NCBI GenBank assembly: GCA_000715635.1
Contig: KL569115.1
Location: 58,017 to 67,881, forward strand
Direction: 5' to 3'
DNA length: 9,865 nucleotides
From: Streptomyces violaceus
GTDB lineage: Bacteria > Actinomycetota > Actinomycetes > Streptomycetales > Streptomycetaceae
A program made the position numbers and the translations under genes. Shown piece after piece: positions 1 through 6,107 of this stretch; position 1 is the stretch's first letter; each line of letters starts with the position of its first letter. Under the pieces are notes generated by a model. That model was not told the DNA's origin. It searched no databases and saw only the letters and a program-made list of their open reading frames with translations.

Positions 1-558
1 GCCCAGCGCCTCGCCGCCGTGGCCGGGCGCCGCCTGGACGACGCCCGCCCCTGGGCCGACGCCCGGCTGCCCGACGGGACCCGGCTGCACGCGGTGCTGC
101 CACCGGTGGCCGTGGGCTGCGCCTGCCTGTCGCTGCGGGTCGTACGGCCGCGTGCCTTCACCCTCGGCGAGCTGGTCGCTGCGGGCACGGTGCCGCCGGG
201 CGGGGACCGCGTGCTGCGCGCGCTGCTCGACGCACGGCTGTCCTTCCTGGTCAGCGGGGGCACGGGCTCGGGCAAGACGACGCTGTTGAGTGCGCTTCTG
301 GGGCTGGTGGGACCGGACGAGCGGATCGTCCTCGCCGAGGACTCGGCGGAGCTGCGGCCGGATCATCCGCACGTGGTGCGGCTGGAGACCAGACCCGCCA
401 ACCAGGAGGGCGCCGGCCTCGTCACCCTCGAGGACCTGGTGCGCCAGGCACTGCGGATGCGGCCCGACCGGCTGGTCGTGGGCGAGGTGCGCGGACCCGA
501 AGTGGTGCATCTGCTGGCCGCGTTGAACACCGGCCACGAGGGCGGGTGCCTGCCCTAA
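1..558 (+). pseudogene. TadA/CpaF-type secretion ATPase, 5' part, split by the mobile element
   Basis: The frame is open from base 1, so the N-terminus lies outside the window. It encodes the core of a type II/IV secretion ATPase of the TadA/CpaF/VirB11 family, the cytoplasmic motor that powers Flp/Tad pilus assembly or related secretion. Visible motifs are the Walker A GGTGSGKTT (about 256-282), an Asp/Glu box region (LAEDSAEL), a Walker B-like region ([15 protein letters not shown]) and the conserved GHEGG. Right after GHEGG the homology stops: the frame reads C-L-P and a TAA at 556-558. The family normally continues G-T-V-H-A-N, and exactly that continuation is at the right edge of the window. 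The gene is therefore interrupted by insertion, and the truncated product would lack the C-terminal part of the ATPase fold. Family identity is firm; the exact system served (Tad pilus or other) is inferred. Confidence 0.93.
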
Positions 559-566
559 GCGTACAT
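519..566. other. Left attachment site (attL-type junction)
   Basis: The chromosomal half is the GGCCACGAG end of the ATPase gene; the element half starts after the shared GGGCGG (540-545). The predicted crossover dinucleotide is GG at 541-542, from the symmetry centre of the rebuilt attP. Bases 543-567 form the right arm of attP and pair in mirror fashion with 9802-9826. No integrase binding data exist, so the outer limits of the site are approximate. Confidence 0.82.
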
Positions 567-687
567 GCGCCTAGCACACGGCAGCGGGCACGACGAAGCC
601 CCGCCCATGCGCCACAGACGGGCACACGGACGGGGCCGATACCGGCGCGCTGAACTGCCCTTCTCGCCGTCGATCAGCGGGCCGGAG
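559..687. other. Gene-free left end of the element
   Basis: These 129 bases between attL and the stop of the DnaJ-like zinc protein hold no ORF I would defend. A short GC stem (GCCCCG near 599 pairing with CGGGGC near 637) could serve as a terminator for the leftward operon, but it lacks a T-run and is weak. Confidence 0.5.
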
Positions 688-972
688 TCACCACCTGATC
701 GGTGCAGCGTCGCCGCCGACGCACACGGGACATGGGCGCTTCTCAGTCCACCCGCACAGCCGACAGCCGCCGAAGCCGCAGCACCCGTCACACCAGATAT
801 CGCCGTGTCCAGCGCAGCACCCGCACAGGTCACCGTGCTGCCAGAGTGACCAGGGCTCTTCACCGCCGGTTCGTCCAGCGCGGGGCTTCGCATGAACGGG
901 GGCGCGATCCGCTGGGCGCATCCGCCGACGCCGTATCGGGGCAGCGCGGGGACGCTCCGGCGCTGTGGTCAT
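688..972 (-). CDS. Small DnaJ-like zinc-finger protein (94 aa)
   Basis: The C-terminal half has four CxxC pairs, spaced by Gly-rich turns: Cys50/Cys53 followed by GHG, Cys61/Cys64 followed by a GFG-type turn, Cys70/Cys73 and Cys81/Cys84 followed by GG. This resembles the CxxCxGxG repeats of the DnaJ zinc-binding domain, with no J-domain or substrate domain. The N-terminus (residues 1-40) is Arg/Pro-rich and probably disordered. The ATG overlaps the TGA of the upstream gene as ATGA (972-969), which indicates translational coupling and supports this frame over several overlapping ones. Small proteins of this type occur in Streptomyces; no function is assigned. It is the last gene of the XRE-TPR cassette at the left end. 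An internal ATG at codon 18 is an alternative start. Confidence 0.72.
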   Translation of the reverse strand: MTTAPERPRAAPIRRRRMRPADRAPVHAKPRAGRTGGEEPWSLWQHGDLCGCCAGHGDIWCDGCCGFGGCRLCGWTEKRPCPVCVGGDAAPIRW

Positions 973-1169
973 CCGTGCCCGTCCGGGTGCCGCGCCATGA
1001 GGACGTTGCAGTCCGTGACTGTCGTCTGATCTCTGCCAGCACGCGCCCAGTCACGCACCTTCGCAAGCTCAGTGCACCCCGGGCACCCTTCAACGGGCGT
1101 CGGCTCCAACTTGGGTTCCGCTAAGGGCAGTTCGACAGGCGCCGTGCTGTATCTCGTCGGCTCAGGCAT
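969..1169 (-). CDS. Small Cys-containing protein next to an XRE regulator (66 aa)
   Basis: The protein has a Pro/Glu-rich N-terminus (residues 1-27), then a CPGC pair (29 and 32), a charged helix (TELAKVRDWARAGRDQ) and a conserved-looking TDCNVLMARH end. I recognise this pattern from small Streptomyces proteins often encoded beside XRE regulators; their function is unknown. The three Cys and terminal His could bind metal. The ATG at 1169 gives the family-like length; a TTG at 1202 would add 11 residues. No clear ribosome site precedes the ATG. The stop overlaps the start of the next gene (ATGA), and the regulator gene ends about 60 bp upstream, so the three probably form one transcript. Confidence 0.72.
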   Translation of the reverse strand: MPEPTRYSTAPVELPLAEPKLEPTPVEGCPGCTELAKVRDWARAGRDQTTVTDCNVLMARHPDGHG

Positions 1170-1231
1170 GCGCTGATCGTGCCGACGGCGCTCGACGTCC
1201 AACAGGGACGCAACGTCCTACTTTCGCGGTC

Positions 1232-2443
1232 TTAGTTGGCGACTCCCAGGAACTCAACGATCTTCCGCAGCCCCGGCGGGTGCGAGGGTCCGGCCCACAG
1301 GTCGCTCGCTATGGCGACGGCGAGGGTGTGGTGCCGCATCCATCCGGGGGCAATCTGGCGAAGCTTCTCAAGCGCCTTCACGGCCCCCTCAGCGTTCCCC
1401 AGGTCGGCGTGTGCCCGCGCCACGTCGAGCAGTAGCCACGTGCGCCACGACGGCGGCGTATCAGCGCTCAGGCGCATTCCCTTCGCCAGTGATAGGGCTT
1501 CCTCGGGGCGCGCGTGCTGAACGGCAAGCCGGACCCGCTCAATGCGTACTGACGACCGGCTGAACACTGAAACCATCTTCCCGTCAGCGGGCGGCGGCAG
1601 CGTGGCGAGTCGGCGCGTGGCATCTTCCGCTGTGGTCATCATTTCCGACGCTTTCGAGTAGTCGCCGGAACGAGCGGCCGATGTGGCAGCGGACATAACG
1701 AGTCCACCCCAAACCCTTAGTCCTTCAGCGGACTTGCCGTGTTCCTTCTCGACGCCGTCGGCGGCGTACACAGCTAGGTGTTCGGCGTCGTCAAGCCGGT
1801 TCTGCCGCTGATAGTTCCAAGCCACAGAGTTGCTCACCATGGCGGGCAACAGCGGGTCGGATGAGTCGGCGGCGGCGTTCATCGCGCGTTCAAGGGCGCT
1901 CAGTGCAAGATCGGTCTTGCCTAAACGGATGGCAAGGTGTCCGGCCAATTGCAGCACCTTACCTAGCGCCGCTTGACCCGCTGCCTTGTCGTCGGCTCCA
2001 CCTACAGCGGCAGCAAAACGCGCGTCAGCGATGATGCCCGGCAGGACTTCCATAAGGCGCCCGAATTCGGCGTTGTGATACAGCGTCCAGCCGTCGGCAA
2101 TCTCGCGCCGGAGAAGGGGCACAGTCAGCCGCTCAGCGCCGCTCGGTTCCTGGGGCGGAGCGAAGAGCGGCGGCATGATCGCCCGCCGGACGGCGACGAG
2201 TTGGGGCGGGTCCGCGTCACCGGTTGAAGGCACGCCGGGCGGGTCGCCGAGTAGCGCCGTTAGCTCGACACCCAAGCCCCGTGACAACGCGTGCAGGGTC
2301 GGCAGGCGCGCGCTGTGCTTTCGTCGCTGCTCAAGCTTCCGGATCACGTCGACGGACACGCCGGAGCGATCTGCCAACGCCTCTTGTGTCAGGTCTGCCA
2401 GTCGGCGCAAGCGCGCTAGCCGGTCGCCCAGGTGCTCAGCCAT
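1232..2443 (-). CDS. XRE-family transcriptional regulator with TPR-like C-terminal domain (403 aa)
   Basis: Residues about 4-66 form a helix-turn-helix of the XRE/Cro type (LGDRLARLRRLADLTQEALADRSGVSVDVIRKLEQ, followed by LPTLHALSRGLGV). After a Pro-rich linker (about 75-110) the remaining roughly 290 residues are mainly helical, with repeated A/L patterns (LALSALERAMNAA, LDDAEHLAVYAADGV, GDYSKASEMMTTAEDA, GNAEGAVKALEKLRQ) typical of tetratricopeptide repeats. Proteins of this build often switch their DNA binding on a peptide or protein ligand (RRNPP-like logic), but no ligand can be read here. The ATG at 2443 starts right at the HTH and lacks a good ribosome site, so the mRNA may be leaderless. 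The ATG at 2521 lies inside a hairpin loop and is less likely. The gene is probably the element's main regulator. Confidence 0.88.
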   Translation of the reverse strand: MAEHLGDRLARLRRLADLTQEALADRSGVSVDVIRKLEQRRKHSARLPTLHALSRGLGVELTALLGDPPGVPSTGDADPPQLVAVRRAIMPPLFAPPQEPSGAERLTVPLLRREIADGWTLYHNAEFGRLMEVLPGIIADARFAAAVGGADDKAAGQAALGKVLQLAGHLAIRLGKTDLALSALERAMNAAADSSDPLLPAMVSNSVAWNYQRQNRLDDAEHLAVYAADGVEKEHGKSAEGLRVWGGLVMSAATSAARSGDYSKASEMMTTAEDATRRLATLPPPADGKMVSVFSRSSVRIERVRLAVQHARPEEALSLAKGMRLSADTPPSWRTWLLLDVARAHADLGNAEGAVKALEKLRQIAPGWMRHHTLAVAIASDLWAGPSHPPGLRKIVEFLGVAN

Positions 2444-2494
2444 ACGGCAAGCGTACGGCGCCAACTCCTCAGCGGATACGGCGTCGAACGCACT

Positions 2495-2543
2495 GAAGCC
2501 CCGTAGACAGCCCAGGATCATTCCCAGGTGTCTACGGGGCTTC
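2495..2543 (-). terminator. Perfect 15-bp hairpin between the 58-aa gene and the XRE-TPR gene
   Basis: The arms 2495-2509 and 2529-2543 are perfectly complementary (GAAGCCCCGTAGACA and its complement), with a 19-nt loop. The hairpin lies 18 bp after the stop of the 58-aa gene and about 50 bp before the regulator start. It has no T-run, as is common for actinobacterial terminators. It could also be an operator for the regulator, since it sits in the regulator's promoter position. Confidence 0.65.
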
Positions 2544-2560
2544 GTCGTGTTGCCGGGCGC

Positions 2561-2737
2561 CTAGAAGACGTCAGGGGCGCTCACGGCGTTGAATGCGTCG
2601 GCACCTGTCGGCAGCGTGCCCGTGTCCCGTGCGAACGCGAGACGGAACGTCGGGAAGAGCGGGTGCGCCTCAGCCTCAGCGTGCGAGAAGGAAGCCCGTG
2701 CAATTCGGTTAGCAAGCTCCGCCGTCGCATCGCTCAT
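2561..2737 (-). CDS. Small hypothetical protein (58 aa)
   Basis: This short frame begins MSDATAELANRIARASF and ends SAPDVF followed by TAG. Its ATG overlaps the TGA of the upstream zinc-finger gene as ATGA (2737-2734), a coupling used repeatedly in this element, and it fills the space up to the hairpin. The first half (residues 4-25) is a likely amphipathic helix; the rest is Pro/Thr/Ala-rich. There are no Cys, no membrane segment and no signal peptide. I do not recognise a family. The coupling is the main evidence that the gene is real. Confidence 0.6.
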   Translation of the reverse strand: MSDATAELANRIARASFSHAEAEAHPLFPTFRLAFARDTGTLPTGADAFNAVSAPDVF

Positions 2738-3138
2738 ATCCGCTGCCCCTTGTCGTCTGTGTTCTTCAGCAGCGACGCAATCAGCGCGTCAAGGTCGTCG
2801 CCGTCGCCGTCGACAGACTTCGCGGCGTAACCCAGGGCGCTGAACCATTGCCCGACGAAGCGCGCTAGCGGGTGTGCAACGTCGGCTTCTCCGCGCCGTC
2901 CGGGAACAACAAGCCCGTCAGCGACGATCTGCGCGATAGCGGCCCTGTAAAGCTCCCTAAGCGCTTCCCTGTCGTCGTCCGGCAGCGGGGCGCCCTCAGT
3001 AGTTCCCATGTGCTTACGCGGCGCCTCAGCGGCCTTACGGGACCGGTACGCCTTATCGCGGCAGGACCGGCCGCAGTATTCGGCATGAGTCTTGCCCGCC
3101 GTGAATGCCGTTCCACAGACGGCGCATTCCTTCGTCAT
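2734..3138 (-). CDS. Treble-clef zinc-finger protein (134 aa), function unknown
   Basis: The N-terminus is a short zinc finger: CAVC at 5-8, then YCGRSC about 14-19 residues later, followed by a basic helix (RDKAYRSRKAAEAPRK). This CxxC...YCxxxCR-KAYRxRK pattern is common in small phage and plasmid proteins of actinobacteria and suggests nucleic-acid binding. Residues about 50-134 are acidic and helical (DDDREALRELYRAAIAQIVADGLV, HPLARFVGQWFSALGYAAK, DGDGDDLDALIASLLKN). The ATG at 3138 is chosen because GGAGGAAGG lies 4 bp upstream; the longer open frame to 3303 lacks this and runs through a structured region. The gene starts the transcript that continues into the 58-aa protein. No specific role can be assigned. 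Confidence 0.8.
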   Translation of the reverse strand: MTKECAVCGTAFTAGKTHAEYCGRSCRDKAYRSRKAAEAPRKHMGTTEGAPLPDDDREALRELYRAAIAQIVADGLVVPGRRGEADVAHPLARFVGQWFSALGYAAKSVDGDGDDLDALIASLLKNTDDKGQRI

Positions 3139-3270
3139 GGTTCCTTCCTCCGCCCCAAGCAAGGGGCTGCACGTAGCGTGCGTTTTCCGAGCTGGGGCCG
3201 GGATCGCTGAGAGGTAATGCGGCGAACTTTCGGCGTGCCTTCCCCTTGTGCAACGTCGAGAGCAAAGGCA

Positions 3271-3336
3271 ACGACCCGTCAGGCATCCCGCTGACCTGGG
3301 CAAGCACCCTCAGCCGGCATTTCCCTGACGGGTCGT
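3271..3336 (-). other. Structured leader element: 13-bp perfect stem with inner stems
   Basis: Arms 3271-3283 and 3324-3336 (ACGACCCGTCAGG and its complement) pair perfectly. The 40-nt loop holds a second stem, GCTGA with TCAGC, capped by GGG/CCC. It lies in the 245-bp gap before the zinc-finger gene. On the minus strand the outer stem is followed by TTGCCTTTGC, so it may be a second terminator, a regulatory leader or a small RNA. It fits no RNA family I know. Confidence 0.55.
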
Positions 3337-3357
3337 CGCATCGCTAACGCGAATCCG

Positions 3358-3383
3358 TCAGCCTACTCACGTGAGTAGGCTGA
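3358..3383 (-). terminator. 26-bp perfect palindrome directly after the 143-aa gene
   Basis: The sequence is a perfect palindrome with half-site TCAGCCTACTCAC, immediately downstream of the stop codon (3386-3384) of the capsid-linked operon. Its position favours a transcription terminator. Perfect symmetry with no loop also fits a dimeric-protein operator upstream of the next transcript. Confidence 0.65.
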
Positions 3384-3815
3384 TCAGCCACGCTTGAACT
3401 GAATAGCTGCACCCGGCTTGACGCCGCTGCCGACCATTGCCGCATGACTCGCCGTGAAGGTCTTCGTCTGAGCGTTGTACAGAAATGCAGCGTTCTCGAC
3501 CGGCGTGACGTCGAGATACCCGCGCTGACGGGGTGCGCCCAGGTCGATACCCATTTCCGCCGCACGCTGTACGCACTCCGCGAACGGCAGGAAGTGAAGC
3601 CCCTGATCCTGGGCGCAGCGCCAATCCAGCAGGACGAGACTGCCCGCTTCAGTGCGCGCAACCACAGCCCCGGCAACCGGCCCGAACGTGTCGCACTCCG
3701 CGCACCGAATCGGCGTGAATTCGTAGTGGCGCGCGAGGCCTGCGCCATAGGTAATCAGCGCACGGTCACGACGAATTCGACGCTGTGCAATTCGCGCCCG
3801 GCTCTTCTTAAACAC
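3384..3815 (-). CDS. Hypothetical protein, last gene of the capsid operon (143 aa)
   Basis: The frame begins at GTG 3815 and overlaps the end of the upstream gene by 8 bp, so it is read from the capsid transcript. The N-terminus is strongly basic (FKKSRARIAQRRIRRDR). It is followed by a Cys pair (IRCAEC) and a third Cys (DWRC), then an acidic/hydrophobic middle (LPFAECVQRAAEMGIDLG). The C-terminal 50 residues look beta-rich (GYLDVTPVENAAFLYNAQTKTFTASHAAMVGSGVKPGAAIQFKRG). There is no signal peptide or membrane segment. I do not recognise a family. The position behind the capsid gene makes a role in particle assembly or packaging possible, but nothing in the protein proves it. A perfect palindrome follows the stop. 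Confidence 0.78.
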   Translation of the reverse strand: MFKKSRARIAQRRIRRDRALITYGAGLARHYEFTPIRCAECDTFGPVAGAVVARTEAGSLVLLDWRCAQDQGLHFLPFAECVQRAAEMGIDLGAPRQRGYLDVTPVENAAFLYNAQTKTFTASHAAMVGSGVKPGAAIQFKRG

Positions 3816-3999
3816 TGTCGCTCACCAGTCCCCAGGATCGAAGGTTCAGCCATTGCTCACAGTCGGCGCACACCCTGCCGTCAGTCGTCAGCGGCGGATT
3901 GTTGAAACGCTCTTTCAGGCGGGCGACGTAAATGTGCGACAAGTCGGCAGGTTCAAATTCCGTCGCTGCGCTGTGTGTGGTCGCCACGTTGCATCTCAT
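3808..3999 (-). CDS. Small Cys-pair protein with CxxCxQW motif (63 aa)
   Basis: The ATG at 3999 overlaps the TGA of the preceding gene (ATGA, 3999-3996) and the stop overlaps the next start by 8 bp, so this gene is locked into the capsid operon. An in-frame GTG at 4011 would add four residues. Near the C-terminus it carries CADCEQWLNLRSW, which matches CRACTQWFHQREMW at the end of the preceding protein: CxxC, one residue, Q-W-hydrophobic, two residues, R. The two may be distant paralogues or bind the same partner. The rest (HSAATEFEPADLSHIYVARLKERF) is unremarkable. The lone CxxC is too little for a stable zinc site unless another Cys/His or a second subunit helps. Confidence 0.7.
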   Translation of the reverse strand: MRCNVATTHSAATEFEPADLSHIYVARLKERFNNPPLTTDGRVCADCEQWLNLRSWGLVSDSV

Positions 4000-4298
4000 A
4001 TGTCTCGCCACATTTCACGCTGATGGAACCACTGGGTGCACGCGCGGCAGGCGAGCGTGTATCGACCCTTCTTGACGGAAGCTATCCGCACGTTGGCACG
4101 CCTGAGAACTTCGCTTATCTCAACCACTTCGACGAATGAATGGGCATGCAATGGTGTGCCGCCGTCGTTGATTGCTTCGGCCCTATCGCGCCCCCGGCAA
4201 TCGGTCGTCAGTGCACAGGGCAGAAGCCCCGGGAAACCGGCCGCTTCAGTGCGGGCGGCAATGGCTTCCCGGAGCTTCACCATTTCATTCAAGCTCAC
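3996..4298 (-). CDS. Small Cys-containing protein coupled to the capsid gene (100 aa)
   Basis: The GTG at 4298 overlaps the TGA of the capsid gene (GTGA, 4298-4295), so translation is probably coupled to capsid synthesis. The protein starts with a helix (SLNEMVKLREAIAARTEAAG), has two Cys in PCALTTDC (28 and 34), a central HAHSFVEVVEISEVLRRANVRIASV segment, and ends with CRACTQWFHQREMW. Four Cys plus nearby His could form one zinc site. The terminal motif recurs in the next protein. I recognise no family. The context behind a capsid gene allows a scaffolding, decoration or size-determining role, but this is only a guess from position. Confidence 0.75.
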   Translation of the reverse strand: MSLNEMVKLREAIAARTEAAGFPGLLPCALTTDCRGRDRAEAINDGGTPLHAHSFVEVVEISEVLRRANVRIASVKKGRYTLACRACTQWFHQREMWRDI

Positions 4299-5410
4299 GC
4301 GGAAGGCTTCACGATCTGGACGTGAGCGGCATTCGCAACGACGACGTCACCGATGCGGGCGCGACCGGCGAAAGCAACCTGATCGTGGTAATACAGGTCG
4401 CGCTGATCAGTCGCTGAAGCCACGCCCAGGTTTTCCCGCATGGCCACAGCAGTGTTCCCCAGCGCTGCCACAATCGCCGTGTCGGCAGGCACGGACGGAA
4501 TGGCCACGATCTCAGGAAGCTTGCCAAGAAGCGCGCCGTCAATGGCTCCCAGGAAAGCCGCTTCCGTGTCCGGGTGCATCAGGATCGTGTCAGGCACGGC
4601 ACGCGCCGTCTTGACCCGCGCAACGGCGCCCAGGACGCTCGCAACGCTGATAGCCGCAGCGGTCACGGTGCCCAGGTCGAGAAGGCCGGGAACGGTTATG
4701 TCACCGTCGGTTCCGCCGCTCACAATGACGTCGTCCACCCCAGCGCCCAGCGCGGAGAGAAGCGCAGCGTCAAGGCTCACTTCGAGCTGCGGGTAATCCT
4801 GAAGGTTGTCGCGGTCGACCTTGACCATAGCGGCAACCTTCACAGTCTCGAAGGTGCCAATCAAGCCGGTCACAATGGTGCCCGGCTGAAGCTCGTCATT
4901 CCGGCCTTCGATGCTCGCCTGAAGCTGCGGAATTACCGGCACATACCCGCGCGCGCTGTTGTGGACGAAGGTCTGTACCCGGGCGAGAAGCTGAGAACCA
5001 TTCGGCGCCTCAGCCAGCATTATCGGGGCTGGCTTCCAGTTGTCCGTGTCGAGTGCGTCAAGGGCGTCGGCGGAGCGCTCAACGAACGAGAAGCTCTCAG
5101 CGCGGGATACCCGCATTCCGAGAACCCGGACGTCATCAAAAGAGCGCTTCGCGACGTCGTCGGGACGCTGACGCGCACCCAGGGAAACCAGGTTGTTGAA
5201 GTCGGCGGAATCGCGCTCAATCTCAACGGCGCTGCCCACAAGACCACGCACAGCAGCGTCATGCTCGGCTATCTCAGAGAGAAGACGCTCTTCAGCATCT
5301 TTCGCCCCGGCGGGCAGATTGCTTCCGTACTTCGCCTGAAGGGCCGTCAGCTTGGCAGTGGCGGCTTCTCGCTTCGCGAAGTGGTCGGCGGCAAGGGTAG
5401 CGTTAAGCAT
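4295..5410 (-). CDS. HK97-fold phage major capsid protein (371 aa)
   Basis: This forms the icosahedral shell of tailed phages and related satellites. Residues about 1-75 are charged and helical (AADHFAKREAATAKLTALQAK ... AEERLLSEIAEHDAAVRGLV), like the delta/scaffold domain that is usually cleaved off. The remainder follows the HK97 pattern: FETVKVAAMVKVDRDNLQDYPQLEVSLDAALLSALGAGVDDVIVSG, then DTILMHPDTEAAFL, and the C-terminal FAGRARIGDVVVANAAHVQI strand. Length is close to HK97 gp5 (385 aa). ATG 5410 is chosen because GAAGGG lies 10 bp upstream. No prohead protease, portal or terminase gene is adjacent or elsewhere in the element, which is unusual for a capsid gene. It is followed by three overlapping small genes. 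The fold assignment is firm; what the capsid packages is unknown. Confidence 0.93.
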   Translation of the reverse strand: MLNATLAADHFAKREAATAKLTALQAKYGSNLPAGAKDAEERLLSEIAEHDAAVRGLVGSAVEIERDSADFNNLVSLGARQRPDDVAKRSFDDVRVLGMRVSRAESFSFVERSADALDALDTDNWKPAPIMLAEAPNGSQLLARVQTFVHNSARGYVPVIPQLQASIEGRNDELQPGTIVTGLIGTFETVKVAAMVKVDRDNLQDYPQLEVSLDAALLSALGAGVDDVIVSGGTDGDITVPGLLDLGTVTAAAISVASVLGAVARVKTARAVPDTILMHPDTEAAFLGAIDGALLGKLPEIVAIPSVPADTAIVAALGNTAVAMRENLGVASATDQRDLYYHDQVAFAGRARIGDVVVANAAHVQIVKPSA

Positions 5411-5463
5411 TGTGTGTTTTCCCTTCGGGAATCGTGTTGGTTGGGCGCTGTGAATCCTGGGAA

Positions 5464-5486
5464 GGCCACGGCGAAATTCCGTGGCC
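5464..5486 (-). terminator. Hairpin in the gap before the capsid gene
   Basis: Arms 5464-5471 and 5479-5486 (GGCCACGG/CCGTGGCC) pair perfectly over 8 bp with a 7-nt loop. It lies between the second winged-helix gene (stop at 5517) and the capsid start. There is no T-run, so it may act as a partial terminator or as an mRNA processing or stability stem that sets capsid level separately from the upstream genes. Confidence 0.5.
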
Positions 5487-5516
5487 AACCCACAACCCAC
5501 AGCGGGAATGTGCGCC

Positions 5517-5777
5517 CTAGCGGCGCGGAGTTAGGTCGATATCGAGCACCGCAAACGGCTTTCCTTCGACGTTCGCGACCTTGTAACCGGCGCGCTTCAT
5601 CGCCGCGCAGAAGGCGCTTCCGTTGAGCATGGGATACCCGCCCTGTTCTTGCGCCCAGCGGCAAGCAATGCCGTACAGGAGACTGACGGTCACGAAGTGC
5701 TGACGTCGGTCAACTGTTTTGACGCGAAGGAAATTGAAAACTAGGTCGCGCTGCTCCGGAGTGCAGGGCTCAGCCAT
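5517..5777 (-). CDS. Small winged-helix protein resembling the primase C-terminal domain (86 aa)
   Basis: The ATG at 5777 lies inside the end of the upstream gene (8-bp overlap), so the pair is co-translated. Residues about 29-82 read YGIACRWAQEQGG, then SAFCAAMKRAGY, then GKPFAVLDIDL. This is the order seen in the C-terminal winged-helix domain of D5/P4-type phage primases: an aromatic/W helix, a recognition helix F...L...G, then a wing ending in a hydrophobic strand. The AAA+ helicase and primase parts are absent. It probably binds DNA or a replication partner; a regulator role is equally possible. The neighbouring gene and the C-terminus of the 171-aa protein show the same layout. The similarity is recognised by eye and is moderate. 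Confidence 0.78.
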   Translation of the reverse strand: MAEPCTPEQRDLVFNFLRVKTVDRRQHFVTVSLLYGIACRWAQEQGGYPMLNGSAFCAAMKRAGYKVANVEGKPFAVLDIDLTPRR

Positions 5778-6078
5778 TGCCCGACGCCTCAGCGATATTG
5801 CGCATGGCGGCAGCGGCACCCGCAGCGTTCGGAGTGACGTTGTCCGGCGCGTCAGCGGGCAGAAGGCTGATTCCGAGAACCTGGGGTTTTCCGTCGGACC
5901 GGCGAAGGCTGATACGCGCCCCGCGCTGCTGCACCACGTCCTCAAGCGTTCCGGCCTCAATGAACGGCCCGCCGTTCTTACGCGCCCAGCCGAAGCACAC
6001 GCTGCGAAGCACGTACAGGGGCACGCTCCTACCGGGGACAGTGCGCCGGTCAAGGAACTCGTTAATCGTCGGGAGCAT
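5770..6078 (-). CDS. Small winged-helix-like protein, paralogue of its neighbour (102 aa)
   Basis: ATG 6078 has GAAGGG 7 bp upstream and starts a new transcript after a terminator. Residues 17-73 (RSVPLYVLRSVCFGWARKNGG, GTLEDVVQQRGARI, GKPQVLGISLLP) follow the same order as the downstream protein: helix with W, helix with L...G, wing ending in a hydrophobic strand. The tail (about 75-102) is Ala/Asn-rich and likely flexible. The first residues (MLPTINEFLDRRTV) resemble the lead-in helix of the same domain. It may bind DNA as a homodimer or as a heterodimer with the co-translated 86-aa protein; this is inference. No other domain is present. Confidence 0.8.
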   Translation of the reverse strand: MLPTINEFLDRRTVPGRSVPLYVLRSVCFGWARKNGGPFIEAGTLEDVVQQRGARISLRRSDGKPQVLGISLLPADAPDNVTPNAAGAAAAMRNIAEASGNG

Positions 6079-6107
6079 GGGTTAGCCCTTCGTACATAGG
6101 GATGAGA

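Noticed and set aside
702..1124. Plus-strand ORF of 140 aa in the left end
   Set aside because: Very Arg/Ser-rich with no domain. The opposite strand carries two ATGA-coupled genes with clear Cys motifs.
4574..5626. Long plus-strand ORF of 350 aa opposite the capsid gene
   Set aside because: It is a shadow caused by GC-rich third-position bias. The minus-strand frame has clear HK97 capsid features, a ribosome site and coupling to its neighbours; the plus-strand product shows no domain.
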